NCBI RefSeq assembly: GCF_018780185.1
Contig: NZ_JADMJX010000322.1
Location: 1 to 59,872, forward strand
DNA from: Rhizobacter sp.
GTDB lineage: Bacteria; Pseudomonadota; Gammaproteobacteria; Burkholderiales; Burkholderiaceae_C
DNA: 59,872 nt
Direction of reading: 5' to 3'
Made by a program: the position numbers and the translations under genes. This document shows positions 1-7,318 of this stretch, one piece after another. Under the pieces are notes generated by a model. That model did no database searches. It saw nothing but the letters and a program-made list of their open reading frames with translations, and was not told where the DNA came from. Position 1 is the stretch's first letter. Each line of letters starts with the position of its first letter.

Positions 1-90
1 AGTCGTGGTTGCCACCATTTCCACTCACAGGAGACGGTACGACCACGATCGTGACGCCTCGAGTCGCTTCGAGAAATAGGCGTGCAGATC

Positions 91-118
91 GCCGTGCGGC
101 AGCACGCTGCCGCACGGC
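91..118. terminator. Perfect 12-bp hairpin downstream of the glycine-zipper gene
   Basis: The arms GCCGTGCGGCAG (91-102) and CTGCCGCACGGC (107-118) pair perfectly around a 4-nt loop. The hairpin sits 8 nt past the stop of the leftward gene at 126. The T-run (TTT) follows it on the plus strand only, so on the minus strand it would act as a weak terminator or an RNA 3'-end stabiliser. Bases 1-90 show no gene I can support. Confidence 0.6.
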
Positions 119-125
119 TTTCACA

Positions 126-644
126 CTATCGGTAGACGTCTTGGGCGCGGCTGGACGTCCAGGTGTTGTTGATGTACTCCGCGTCGTCGTCATTGCGCGG
201 GCGGAAGCCCATCAAGATGCCACCCTTGCGGATGCCTTCGTCGTATTGCTTCACGCGCTCTTCGGGCATGCCCCAGCCGACCAGCGCACCCACCAGGCCG
301 CCGGTAGCAGCGCCGGCGCCTGCGCCTGCAATGGCCGCCGCGAGCGGGCCGGCAATGATCAGCCCCAAGCCGGGAATGGCAATGGTGGTACCCACCGCTG
401 CCACCGCTGCCGCAATGGCGCCCAGCGTGCCGCCGATGGCGCCGCCCACACCCGCGCCTTCAGCCGCCTTGTTGCCGAGTTCGGTCTCGGTCCCTGCGGC
501 GGCGAAGTGGCGCTTCTTGGTGTCGTCTGACATCACGAGGTTGACGTCCTTGGCCGAATAGCCGCGCTCCGACAAGGCGTTGTAGCCACGTTCGGCGCTT
601 TCGCGGTCAGGAAAGAGTCCGGTCATCAAAGGTGCTTCATTCAT
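126..644 (-). CDS. Glycine-zipper general-stress-like protein
   Basis: This is a 172-residue protein. The N-terminal ~50 residues (start MNEAPLMTGLF) have the pattern seen in proteins annotated as general stress protein or DUF1269-like, with an alternating 'FPDRESAERGYNALSERGYS' type domain. Residues ~75-125 are a long Gly/Ala-rich hydrophobic stretch with GxxxG repeats, typical of a glycine zipper that inserts in or associates with membranes. The tail is charged. The start at 644 is chosen because AGGAG lies 7 nt upstream; longer in-frame starts lack a ribosome binding site. The gene stands alone and ends in the hairpin at 91-118. A role in envelope stress is inference from the family only. 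Confidence 0.7.
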   Translation of the reverse strand: MNEAPLMTGLFPDRESAERGYNALSERGYSAKDVNLVMSDDTKKRHFAAAGTETELGNKAAEGAGVGGAIGGTLGAIAAAVAAVGTTIAIPGLGLIIAGPLAAAIAGAGAGAATGGLVGALVGWGMPEERVKQYDEGIRKGGILMGFRPRNDDDAEYINNTWTSSRAQDVYR

Positions 645-803
645 ATGAATCTCCTGGTTCTTGAGAATGGCCACGGCCGGTGCCGAGGCCTGCTGCTCGT
701 GCGGATTCGACGAGTGAGTTGACTGTCGGCTCTGGGCTGGCCGCTGGCTGTCGGAGGTGAAGCCCGACCAGCGCAGCAAAGAAGACGAACGCGCGTCAGG
801 CTG

Positions 804-811
804 CTCCTACA
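804..811 (+). promoter_or_regulatory. CTCCTACA, variant of the shared GTCCTACA motif
   Basis: CTCCTACA reads in the sense direction about 100 nt before the small membrane-protein gene at 911. It differs by one base from the GTCCTACA word found upstream of four other genes in this window. It also lies about 160 nt upstream of the leftward gene starting at 644, but in the opposite orientation. It is the weakest member of the set. Confidence 0.3.
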
Positions 812-910
812 CCTTTGCACAACGATTTGCCGCGCATTAATGCTTCAAATCTGCAGGCTCGCACCACCCGGTGGGTGCCAGACTGAAGCACCTTGTCTAC
901 CGACCTTGCC

Positions 911-1108
911 ATGGCCACCAAACAGCATTTGTTCCGTCTCTATGGTGCCGGGCTTGCCTGCACCTTGGCGGGTGCCTGGCTGACCGAAGTGTCGGGGTCG
1001 TTCTTGCCGCTGGCCCTGGGGGCCTCGGTGACCCTGATGTGCACGTTTCAGGTCGTCAAGTCGATCCGGGCCAAACGCGCGCCGCGCAGCGGTTCACGCC
1101 AAGACTGA
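911..1108 (+). CDS. Small hypothetical membrane protein
   Basis: This 65-residue protein has two probable membrane segments, roughly residues 8-27 and 32-50, and a basic tail (KSIRAKRAPR). That layout predicts an inner-membrane hairpin with a cytoplasmic C-terminus. I do not recognise a family. An alternative in-frame start lies at 893. The gene converges on the cardiolipin synthase gene with 21 nt between the stops. Codon use resembles the neighbours, which supports it being real, but so short a reading frame could be chance. Confidence 0.45.
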   Translation: MATKQHLFRLYGAGLACTLAGAWLTEVSGSFLPLALGASVTLMCTFQVVKSIRAKRAPRSGSRQD

Positions 1109-1129
1109 TTGCCGTTCAGAGCGCGCCGC

Positions 1130-2416
1130 TCAGAGCTGAGAGCTGAGCAGGCTGCCGAACCAGTCGCCGACTTTTTCTCGAACAGGCCGGTGGGCCCACA
1201 TCTCCAGGCTGACCCGGCCTGAGCGTGCGAGATCTTGCTCGAAGATGGCGGTCTGCTGCGCAGCAAACGCGCTGTCGAGGATGTTCAGCGTGGCCTCGTC
1301 GTTGAGGCGGAACGAACGGTTGTCGAAGTTGGTGGAGCCCATCGACACCAGCAACTGGTCAACGATCAGCAGCTTGCAATGAAACATCGTGGGCTGGTAC
1401 TGCGCGATCACCGCCCCGGCCTCGAGCAAGGGGCCCCACTTGGCGCGTGAGGCGCTCTTCACCGTTTCGCTGTCCATGTGCTCGCCGGGCACGATGATGC
1501 GCAGCTTGACCCCGCGCTTCATGGCGGCGAGCAAGGCATCGCGGGTCAGGTCGTCGGGCACGAAGTAAGCCGCAGACAGGTCGATCGAGCGCACCGCCGC
1601 CGCAATCGAGAACAGGTACATCAGCTGCATGCTCTCGCTGCCCCCGGCGGGTGAGCTGCTGAACACTTGCGCGACCGACTCACCACGCGGCGCCAGCTCG
1701 GGGAAATAGGCCTCGCCATGCAGCACGTCGCCGGTCACCTTGATCCAGTTGTCCATGAAGACGGCCTGCAGTTGGGCAACCACCGGCCCTTCCATCCTGA
1801 CGTGCGTGTCGCGCCAGTGATCGGGGTCCTGGGCGTGGCCGGTCCACTCTTCGGCGATGCCCACGCCGCCAGTGAACCCCACCCGCCCGTCCACCACCAG
1901 CAGCTTGCGGTGGGTGCGGTTGTTGAGGCGGCCGAGGTCGTACCAATGCGGTGGGTGGAACTTGCGAATCTGCACGCCTGCGGCCTTCATCTCCTGCTGC
2001 AGGGCTTCGTCCATCTTGCCGGTGCCCAACCAGTCGAGCAGCACATGGGTCTGCACGCCACGGCGTGCCGCATCGCTGAGGGCCGACGCAAAGCGCCGCC
2101 CGATGTCACCCGACCAGTAGATGTAGGTCTCGAAGGTGATCGAGCTGCGCGCGCTCTCGATCGCGCCCAGCATCGAAGGGAAGATCTGGTCGCCGTTCAG
2201 CAAGATGGTGGCCTGGTTGCCCGGCACGAAGGGTGGCCCCAGCAACACGCCCAGCTCCCGGGCAAAGCGAGCGTCTTCGAGGGCGTAGCTGTGTGCGATG
2301 CGGCGGTCGAGCTTCTTCTCGCCGGTCATGAAATTGACGACGAGCAGAACGGCTGCCCCCGTGATCAGGCAACCGATCAGGAAGGCGAGCATGAGGTGGA
2401 CACGGTCTGGGTTCAA
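1130..2416 (-). CDS. Phospholipase D family cardiolipin synthase
   Basis: This 428-residue protein should transfer a phosphatidyl group to make cardiolipin at the inner membrane. Two HKD motifs are complete: H169-x-K171-x4-D176 (HRKLLVVDG) and H346-x-K348-x4-D353 (HCKLLIVDQ), the second followed by GSTNFDNRSF. One membrane anchor covers about residues 9-30. The length and the single anchor fit ClsB/ClsC-type enzymes better than the two-helix ClsA type. The start is uncertain: the codon at 2416 is TTG and neither it nor the ATG at 2392 has a good ribosome binding site. A GTCCTACA box lies 69 nt upstream of 2416. A phospholipase D role cannot be excluded. Confidence 0.85.
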   Translation of the reverse strand: MNPDRVHLMLAFLIGCLITGAAVLLVVNFMTGEKKLDRRIAHSYALEDARFARELGVLLGPPFVPGNQATILLNGDQIFPSMLGAIESARSSITFETYIYWSGDIGRRFASALSDAARRGVQTHVLLDWLGTGKMDEALQQEMKAAGVQIRKFHPPHWYDLGRLNNRTHRKLLVVDGRVGFTGGVGIAEEWTGHAQDPDHWRDTHVRMEGPVVAQLQAVFMDNWIKVTGDVLHGEAYFPELAPRGESVAQVFSSSPAGGSESMQLMYLFSIAAAVRSIDLSAAYFVPDDLTRDALLAAMKRGVKLRIIVPGEHMDSETVKSASRAKWGPLLEAGAVIAQYQPTMFHCKLLIVDQLLVSMGSTNFDNRSFRLNDEATLNILDSAFAAQQTAIFEQDLARSGRVSLEMWAHRPVREKVGDWFGSLLSSQL

Positions 2417-2484
2417 GGCGGTTGCGCAGTTCGAGGCGTGTTTCGGTTCAATGCATCAGGCTAACAAGGGCCCGCTCGCAAATC

Positions 2485-2492
2485 TGTAGGAC
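2485..2492 (-). promoter_or_regulatory. GTCCTACA motif upstream of the cardiolipin synthase gene
   Basis: On the minus strand the sequence reads GCGTCCTACAGA, 69 nt before the start at 2416. The same GTCCTACA word in sense orientation precedes katE, the PA2169-family gene and the class A PBP gene. It is a candidate site for a shared stress regulator, by recurrence only. Confidence 0.4.
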
Positions 2493-2537
2493 GCCAGCGC
2501 TTTCCGCCTCGGTGCAGGCACACAAGGGCCCTGCGCA

Positions 2538-3557
2538 TCAAGTGCGGAACTGCTTGGCCACAAACGCCCAGGCCATGCGAGAGGCATCAGGCCCCTGCGC
2601 GTCGCTGAAGGGCTGCTTGGCGGCGCCACCGCTCCAGGCGTGGCCCAGTCGCTCCACCTCGACCAGCGTTGCCACCGTGGCGAGCTGGTGCTTGAACTCG
2701 GTCACCGTCATCGGGTAGCGGTTGCCACGTTGCAGGCTGCGCCCGGCGCGGGGGTGGGCCCCGCCTGCATGCGCCCATTGCTGGGCGGCGGCTTGGCCGT
2801 TGCTGGCCACCACCACCGCATCTGCGCGGCCCTGTATCACCATCAGCGGTGGCCAAGACTGGCTCGTGATCACCGCAGACGCCACGGGGCGCCGATGGCT
2901 GCGGTGGCCATGCATCGCACCGATCGCCGACAAGCCCGAATGCGCCGAGCCCGGCGCAATGCCCGAGTGCATCACCACCGCCTTGAAGCGCGTGGGGTAA
3001 CGCGTCGCCAGCATCGCCGCCATGCTCGCCCCCGACGACAGGCCCGCCACCCCCACACGTGCACGGTCTGCGGGGTACAGCAGGCACACCTGGTCGACCG
3101 CCTGCATGATCAACGCCGCCTCGCCGTAGGCGCGGCCGGAGTCGGTGTCAAACCAGTTCCAGCAACCGTGCAGGTTGGAGACGCGGTCTTGCTCGGGGTA
3201 GAGCACGAGAAACCGCTCGCGTGAGGCCAGGCCGTTCATGCGGGTGCTGCGGGCAAAGCTCCTGGCGTCTTGCCCGCAACCGTGCAGCATCACCAGCAGC
3301 GGCAGACGCTCGCCCAGGGTGATGCCCGGCGGGCGAAACAGCTTGAAGCCGCGCACACCCGCCGGGCCCATGACCACGCCGCTGAGCCAATCGCCCGCCC
3401 CCGGTGGAGGGCGGGCCTTGGCCTTGGCCCGAGCCAGGACCGGCCGCAGCGATTGTTTGACCGACCTGGAGCCCGCTCCCAGAGCGTGGCGCGTGAGCGC
3501 ATGAAAGCTTCGCTGCCAGGTTTTGGCCCACGCCGCAGCCGGCCTGGGTTTGCTCAT
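2538..3557 (-). CDS. PHB-depolymerase-family esterase
   Basis: This 339-residue alpha/beta hydrolase of the Esterase_PHB family has an oxyanion region LHGCGQDA (91-98) and a nucleophile elbow GLSSG with Ser175. Asp246 (QGRADAV) and His306 (LGHAWSGG) are the likely rest of the triad. The first ~50 residues are basic (RPVLARAKAKARPP) and do not look like a cleavable signal peptide, so the enzyme is probably cytoplasmic. It starts 5 nt after the phasin-like gene and forms an operon with it. That neighbour makes intracellular polyhydroxyalkanoate turnover a reasonable inference, although many members of this family are general carboxylesterases. Confidence 0.8.
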   Translation of the reverse strand: MSKPRPAAAWAKTWQRSFHALTRHALGAGSRSVKQSLRPVLARAKAKARPPPGAGDWLSGVVMGPAGVRGFKLFRPPGITLGERLPLLVMLHGCGQDARSFARSTRMNGLASRERFLVLYPEQDRVSNLHGCWNWFDTDSGRAYGEAALIMQAVDQVCLLYPADRARVGVAGLSSGASMAAMLATRYPTRFKAVVMHSGIAPGSAHSGLSAIGAMHGHRSHRRPVASAVITSQSWPPLMVIQGRADAVVVASNGQAAAQQWAHAGGAHPRAGRSLQRGNRYPMTVTEFKHQLATVATLVEVERLGHAWSGGAAKQPFSDAQGPDASRMAWAFVAKQFRT

Positions 3558-3562
3558 GGCGC

Positions 3563-3922
3563 CTAGCGCGACCGCTTGCCGCGCACGGCTGCCGCGTCGA
3601 TCACGTTGCCGCCGGCCTCTTGCGCGCGCCGCACCATCTCGGCCTGCCCTTGCGCCAGCGCGGCCATGCCGCTTTGGCTCAGCTCGGTCACGAACTCGGT
3701 GTAGTTCTTCAAGATGCCCTGGGTGAGCTGGGCAAACGCATTCGACTGGGCCAGGCCGGTGGCCGAATTCTGGCCTTGTTGCATCATGTTTTGCGCGGCG
3801 GCCATCGACTGCGCCATCACTTCAGGCGAGCTTGTGAATTGGGTCAACAGGGCCATGTTGGCCTGGGTCAACTTGAGCAACGGCTGCATGGCCGATTGCA
3901 GGGCTTGGGTGGTTTGTTCCAT
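3563..3922 (-). CDS. Phasin-like polyhydroxyalkanoate granule protein
   Basis: This 119-residue, almost wholly helical, Gln/Ala/Met-rich protein has no Cys. Its C-terminal half (NYTEFVTELSQSGMAALAQG) has the amphipathic pattern of phasins, small proteins that coat polyhydroxyalkanoate granules. It lies 5 nt upstream of a PHB-depolymerase-type esterase and is probably co-transcribed with it. The start ATG follows AAGGAACC. The family call rests on composition, size and neighbour rather than on a strict motif. Confidence 0.6.
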   Translation of the reverse strand: MEQTTQALQSAMQPLLKLTQANMALLTQFTSSPEVMAQSMAAAQNMMQQGQNSATGLAQSNAFAQLTQGILKNYTEFVTELSQSGMAALAQGQAEMVRRAQEAGGNVIDAAAVRGKRSR

Positions 3923-3967
3923 CAGGGTTCCTTGGTGAATGGGGGGGTGGGTACAGAGCCTGGGGCT

Positions 3968-4456
3968 CTAGCCGCGTGCGGCAAGCAGCTCGGCCTTGCG
4001 CTCGGCCATCTGTGCGCCGAGCGCCTTCAGGTCGAGCTCGCTGTCTTTGGCCTTGGGGAACATCTCGCCCTGCTCCTCCTTGACGTGGTGTTTGACGAAC
4101 TCCGACAAGACCTTGATCTTGGCGTCGAACATTTCGCCATCGGGCTCGACGCCTTCGACCTGCTCGATCAAGGCTTTCAGGCTGGCGTGCTCGACGGTGG
4201 CTTCGGGCACCAGCTCCTTGTCTTTGAGTGCCGCCTTGACGGCCGGGTAGAAGATTTCTTCTTCCACCTGGGCGTGTACCGTCAACTCGGTGCAGATCTC
4301 GGCCACGAGGCGTTTCTTCTTCGCGACCGAGCTGGTCGCCTCGTACTCTGCAAACAGCTCGCTCACGTGCTTGTGGTCTGCACGCAGCAGCGCCGTCGCT
4401 TCAGGGGCTGCATTTGCGGCGGGCTTCTTGGTCGTCTTCAGGTCGGTGCTGGTCAT
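3968..4456 (-). CDS. Hemerythrin-like HHE domain protein
   Basis: This 162-residue protein is a four-helix bundle expected to bind a di-iron centre and to sense or carry O2, NO or iron. The His/Glu ligand pattern is visible: DHKHVSELF, then VHAQVEEEIFYP (H-x3-E), EHASLK, and KHHVKEEQGEMFP. A Lys/Ala-rich N-terminal ~25 residues precede the domain. The start is set at 4456, preceded by GGAG; an open extension further upstream is unsupported. It lies between the phasin pair and katE, consistent with an oxidative or nitrosative stress role, which is inference. Confidence 0.85.
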   Translation of the reverse strand: MTSTDLKTTKKPAANAAPEATALLRADHKHVSELFAEYEATSSVAKKKRLVAEICTELTVHAQVEEEIFYPAVKAALKDKELVPEATVEHASLKALIEQVEGVEPDGEMFDAKIKVLSEFVKHHVKEEQGEMFPKAKDSELDLKALGAQMAERKAELLAARG

Positions 4457-4572
4457 GGTGGTGGCTCCGGTGGTGGGTGGCACATCTAGTGCACGGGTGA
4501 GGCGATCAAATTCATGATCGGGTGGGAATGCCGAAAAACGGCAACAGCAGTGAACGGATGAACTTCTCTGGC

Positions 4573-6678
4573 TCAGGCGAGCGTTCGCACGCTGGGCTCG
4601 CGAGCCCATTGGCGCGTCTTGGCGGCATCGATGAAGGCGGCCGTGTCAGGTGCCGCCAGCACGCCTGCGTCGGGCACCACGCCGGCCGTCTGCAGCAAGG
4701 CCTGGCCACCTTGGTCGATGCTGATCGCCTTGAGGTGGCCGAAGGCATCGCGCACGAAGTCGATGGCGGCGGCTTCGCGCCCCAGCGCCTTGGCGCCGGC
4801 GTCCGAGAGCAGCACGGCCACGGCGTCGAACAGCACCGAGGGCGTGCCGGCCAGCTGGCCGTCAACGGCAACGCTGCTGCCGTCAGAGAGCTTGAGCTCG
4901 CCGATCTTCGGCGCGACGACCTTGACCGACGCACCCGCCTTGAGCACGGCCGCCTTGATCGCCGCGAGCGCCTTGGCGTCAGAGCCTTCATTGATCAGGA
5001 TGGCCACGCAGCGGCCTTCGAGCGTGTGCTTCATCTTGCCGATGAGTTGCAGCGCGGGTGAGGCGTCCATGTCGAGGATCGGCGCTGCCGCACGGGGCGC
5101 AGGCGGCAAGGCCTTCAGCCCCAGGCCATCGGCCACACGCTGGGCCAGCGCAGCATCGATGTGGCGCAGGTGGCCGACGATGGCCTCGCGCACATGCGGC
5201 GTTTCGACCTTGGAGAGCTCGAACACCAGCGCCGACGCGAGGTGGGCCTGCTCGGGTGCCGTCTGGCTGCGAAAGAACATGCGCGCCTGGCTGTAGTGGT
5301 CGGCAAAACTCTCGGCGCGCACGCGCCCGCGCTCGCCCGACTCGGCGGCGCCAAACGAGCGAAAGCCCTGCGGCGTCTCGCGAGGCGAATCGGGGGCCAG
5401 CGAGCTGGGCTCATAGGCCACGCGGCCCACCGGGCGCTGCATGGTCATGTGGCCGTCGCGCTGATGGTTGGCAAACGGGCACTTGGGGGCGTTGATCGGC
5501 AGCTGGTGGAAGTTGGGCGAGCCCAGGCGCGACAGCTGCGTGTCGAGGTAAGAGAACAGCCGGCCTTGCAGCAGTGGGTCGTTCGAGAAGTCGATGCCGG
5601 GCACCAGGTGCGAGGGGCAAAACGCCACCTGCTCGGTCTCTGCAAAGAAGTTGTCGGGCCAGCGGTCGAGCACCATGCGCCCAATGACCTTGAGCGGCAC
5701 CAGCTCTTCGGGGATCAGCTTGGTCGCGTCGAGGTGGTCGAAGGGAAAGGCCGCGGCCTCGTCTTCGGTGAAGAGCTGCACCGCCAGCTCCCACTCGGGG
5801 AAGGCGCCCGACTGGATGGCCTCGAACATGTCGCGGCGGTGAAAGTCGGGGTCGGCCCCGGCGATCTTGACGGTCTCGTCCCAGACCGTCGACTGCAGGC
5901 CGAGCTTGGGGCGCCAATGGAACTTGACGAAGGTGGAGTCGCCGGCGGCATTGACCAGGCGAAAGCTGTGCACGCCAAAGCCTTCGATCATGCGCAGCGA
6001 GCGCGGCAACGTGCGGTCGGACATGATCCACATCACCATGTGCATCGACTCCGGCGTCAGCGAGATGTAGTCCCAGAAGGTGTCGTGCGCGCTGGCCGAC
6101 TGCGGGAAGCCGCGGTCCGGCTCCATCTTCACGGCATGCACCAGGTCCGGGAACTTCATGGCGTCCTGGATGAAGAAGACGGGCACGTTGTTGCCCACCA
6201 GGTCCCAGTTGCCTTGCTTGCTGTAGAACTTGACGGCAAAGCCGCGCACGTCGCGCGGCGTGTCGACCGAGCCAGCCCCACCGGCCACCGTCGAGATGCG
6301 GGTGAAGACCGGCGTGCGTTCACCGACCTCGGTCAGGATCTGCGCGGTGGTGTAGTCGGCCAGCGACGCGGTCAGCTCGAAGAAGCCATGCGCCGCCGTG
6401 CCCCGCGCATGCACGATGCGCTCGGGAATGCGCTCATGGTCGAAGTGGGTGATCTTCTCGCGCAGGATGAAGTCTTCGAGCAGCGTCGGCCCTTTCGGGT
6501 GCGCGCGCAGCGAGTTCTGGTTGTCGGAGATCGGCGTGCCCTGGTTGGTCGTCAACACCGGGTGTGTGCCGCCCGCGGTCTGGTGCAACTCACCGCCGGT
6601 GCCGACCGGGTCTGAACGTGTGCCTGGCGCGCCCTTGCCTTCGGTGACTCGGGGCGTGTCCTTTTTCTTGCTGCTCAT
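4573..6678 (-). CDS. katE: Large-subunit monofunctional catalase (HPII type)
   Basis: This 701-residue protein breaks H2O2 into water and oxygen. The catalase core has the distal His90 ([10 protein letters not shown]) and Asn164 ([12 protein letters not shown]). The proximal haem-ligand Tyr lies in [11 protein letters not shown]. From about residue 545 on there is the extra flavodoxin/DJ-1-like domain that defines large clade 2 catalases ([13 protein letters not shown]). E. coli HPII is 753 residues, so length is normal for the type. The start at 6678 has GGAG 8 nt upstream; two earlier in-frame Met codons lack one. A GTCCTACA box lies 85 nt upstream, and the gene is divergent from the merR-type gene. 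Confidence 0.95.
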   Translation of the reverse strand: MSSKKKDTPRVTEGKGAPGTRSDPVGTGGELHQTAGGTHPVLTTNQGTPISDNQNSLRAHPKGPTLLEDFILREKITHFDHERIPERIVHARGTAAHGFFELTASLADYTTAQILTEVGERTPVFTRISTVAGGAGSVDTPRDVRGFAVKFYSKQGNWDLVGNNVPVFFIQDAMKFPDLVHAVKMEPDRGFPQSASAHDTFWDYISLTPESMHMVMWIMSDRTLPRSLRMIEGFGVHSFRLVNAAGDSTFVKFHWRPKLGLQSTVWDETVKIAGADPDFHRRDMFEAIQSGAFPEWELAVQLFTEDEAAAFPFDHLDATKLIPEELVPLKVIGRMVLDRWPDNFFAETEQVAFCPSHLVPGIDFSNDPLLQGRLFSYLDTQLSRLGSPNFHQLPINAPKCPFANHQRDGHMTMQRPVGRVAYEPSSLAPDSPRETPQGFRSFGAAESGERGRVRAESFADHYSQARMFFRSQTAPEQAHLASALVFELSKVETPHVREAIVGHLRHIDAALAQRVADGLGLKALPPAPRAAAPILDMDASPALQLIGKMKHTLEGRCVAILINEGSDAKALAAIKAAVLKAGASVKVVAPKIGELKLSDGSSVAVDGQLAGTPSVLFDAVAVLLSDAGAKALGREAAAIDFVRDAFGHLKAISIDQGGQALLQTAGVVPDAGVLAAPDTAAFIDAAKTRQWAREPSVRTLA

Positions 6679-6762
6679 GCGGGCTCCAAACGGGGTTGCG
6701 GTGCGGGTGCCCATGGTGCGCAAGCCACGCGTTGCAGGCTGCGGGACCACTCACCACATTCG

Positions 6763-6770
6763 TGTAGGAC
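6763..6770 (-). promoter_or_regulatory. GTCCTACA motif upstream of katE
   Basis: On the minus strand it reads TTGTCCTACACG, about 85 nt upstream of the katE start, inside the 178-bp katE/merR divergent region. It matches the boxes before the cardiolipin synthase, PA2169-family and PBP genes. The function is not known to me. Confidence 0.4.
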
Positions 6771-6819
6771 AAGCACTTGTCTGTCGCGCCCCCGCGCAGC
6801 GCTTTCTCGCCGCGCGCGC

Positions 6820-6850
6820 TTGACCTAGAGTGCGCTCTAGGAGGTCAAAT
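6820..6850 (+). promoter_or_regulatory. MerR-type promoter/operator of the merR gene
   Basis: TTGACC (6820-6825) is followed by 19 bp and then TCAAAT (6845-6850). The spacer holds the dyad CTAGAG...CTCTAG, flanked by the outer repeat TTGACCT...AGGTCAA. A 19-bp spacer, longer than the 17-bp optimum, is the hallmark of promoters activated by MerR-family proteins. AGGAGG at 6839-6844 lies inside the operator, 12 nt before the ATG at 6857. It could be the ribosome binding site of a transcript started further upstream; a transcript started here would be almost leaderless. Confidence 0.7.
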
Positions 6851-6856
6851 CCAGCC

Positions 6857-7318
6857 ATGCCCACCCCTGCCCCCGCTCCCGGCACGCTGCTGCCCACAAC
6901 GAGCCTGCCCATCGGCGCCCTGGCCAAGAGCTCGGGGCGATCGGTGCACACCATCCGCTGGTACGAGGCCCAGGGCCTGATGCCCGGCGTGCAGCGCGAC
7001 AGCGGAGGCCGCCGTCGCTACACCACACAACACATCGCCTGGCTCGACCTGATGGTGCGTCTGCGAGCCACCGGCATGACCATCGCCAAGATGCGCCGCT
7101 ACGCGGCCCTGGTGCGCCAGGGCAAGGCCACGCTGGCCGAGCGGCGCGCCTTGCTGCAGGCCCACCGCGACGAGGTGCTGGCCCGCATCGACGACTGGAA
7201 CACCGCGCTTGCGCTGCTCGACGACAAGATCGACTTCTACGGCGAGTGGCTGCACCAGGGCAAGCGCCCGGTGTGGCCGAACGAGACCACACCCCAGCGT
7301 CTGCCCACCAAGCGTTAA
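6857..7318 (+). CDS. MerR-family transcriptional regulator
   Basis: This 153-residue regulator begins with a proline-rich tail. The winged helix-turn-helix follows (IGALAKSSGRSVHTIRWYEA, residues ~28-47), then a second helical unit and a dimerisation coiled coil. It contains no cysteine, so it cannot sense metals or thiol oxidation through Cys and more likely responds to an organic ligand. Its own operator (6820-6850) is nearly repeated before the molybdenum hydroxylase operon at 10895-10925, so that operon is the likely target. Its TAA overlaps the TAA of the convergent large-subunit gene in the 4-bp word TTAA. Confidence 0.9.
   Translation: MPTPAPAPGTLLPTTSLPIGALAKSSGRSVHTIRWYEAQGLMPGVQRDSGGRRRYTTQHIAWLDLMVRLRATGMTIAKMRRYAALVRQGKATLAERRALLQAHRDEVLARIDDWNTALALLDDKIDFYGEWLHQGKRPVWPNETTPQRLPTKR

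Noticed and set aside
1-90. Possible coding end at the left edge
   Set aside because: The open plus-strand frame there continues antisense through the glycine-zipper gene and shows no domain.
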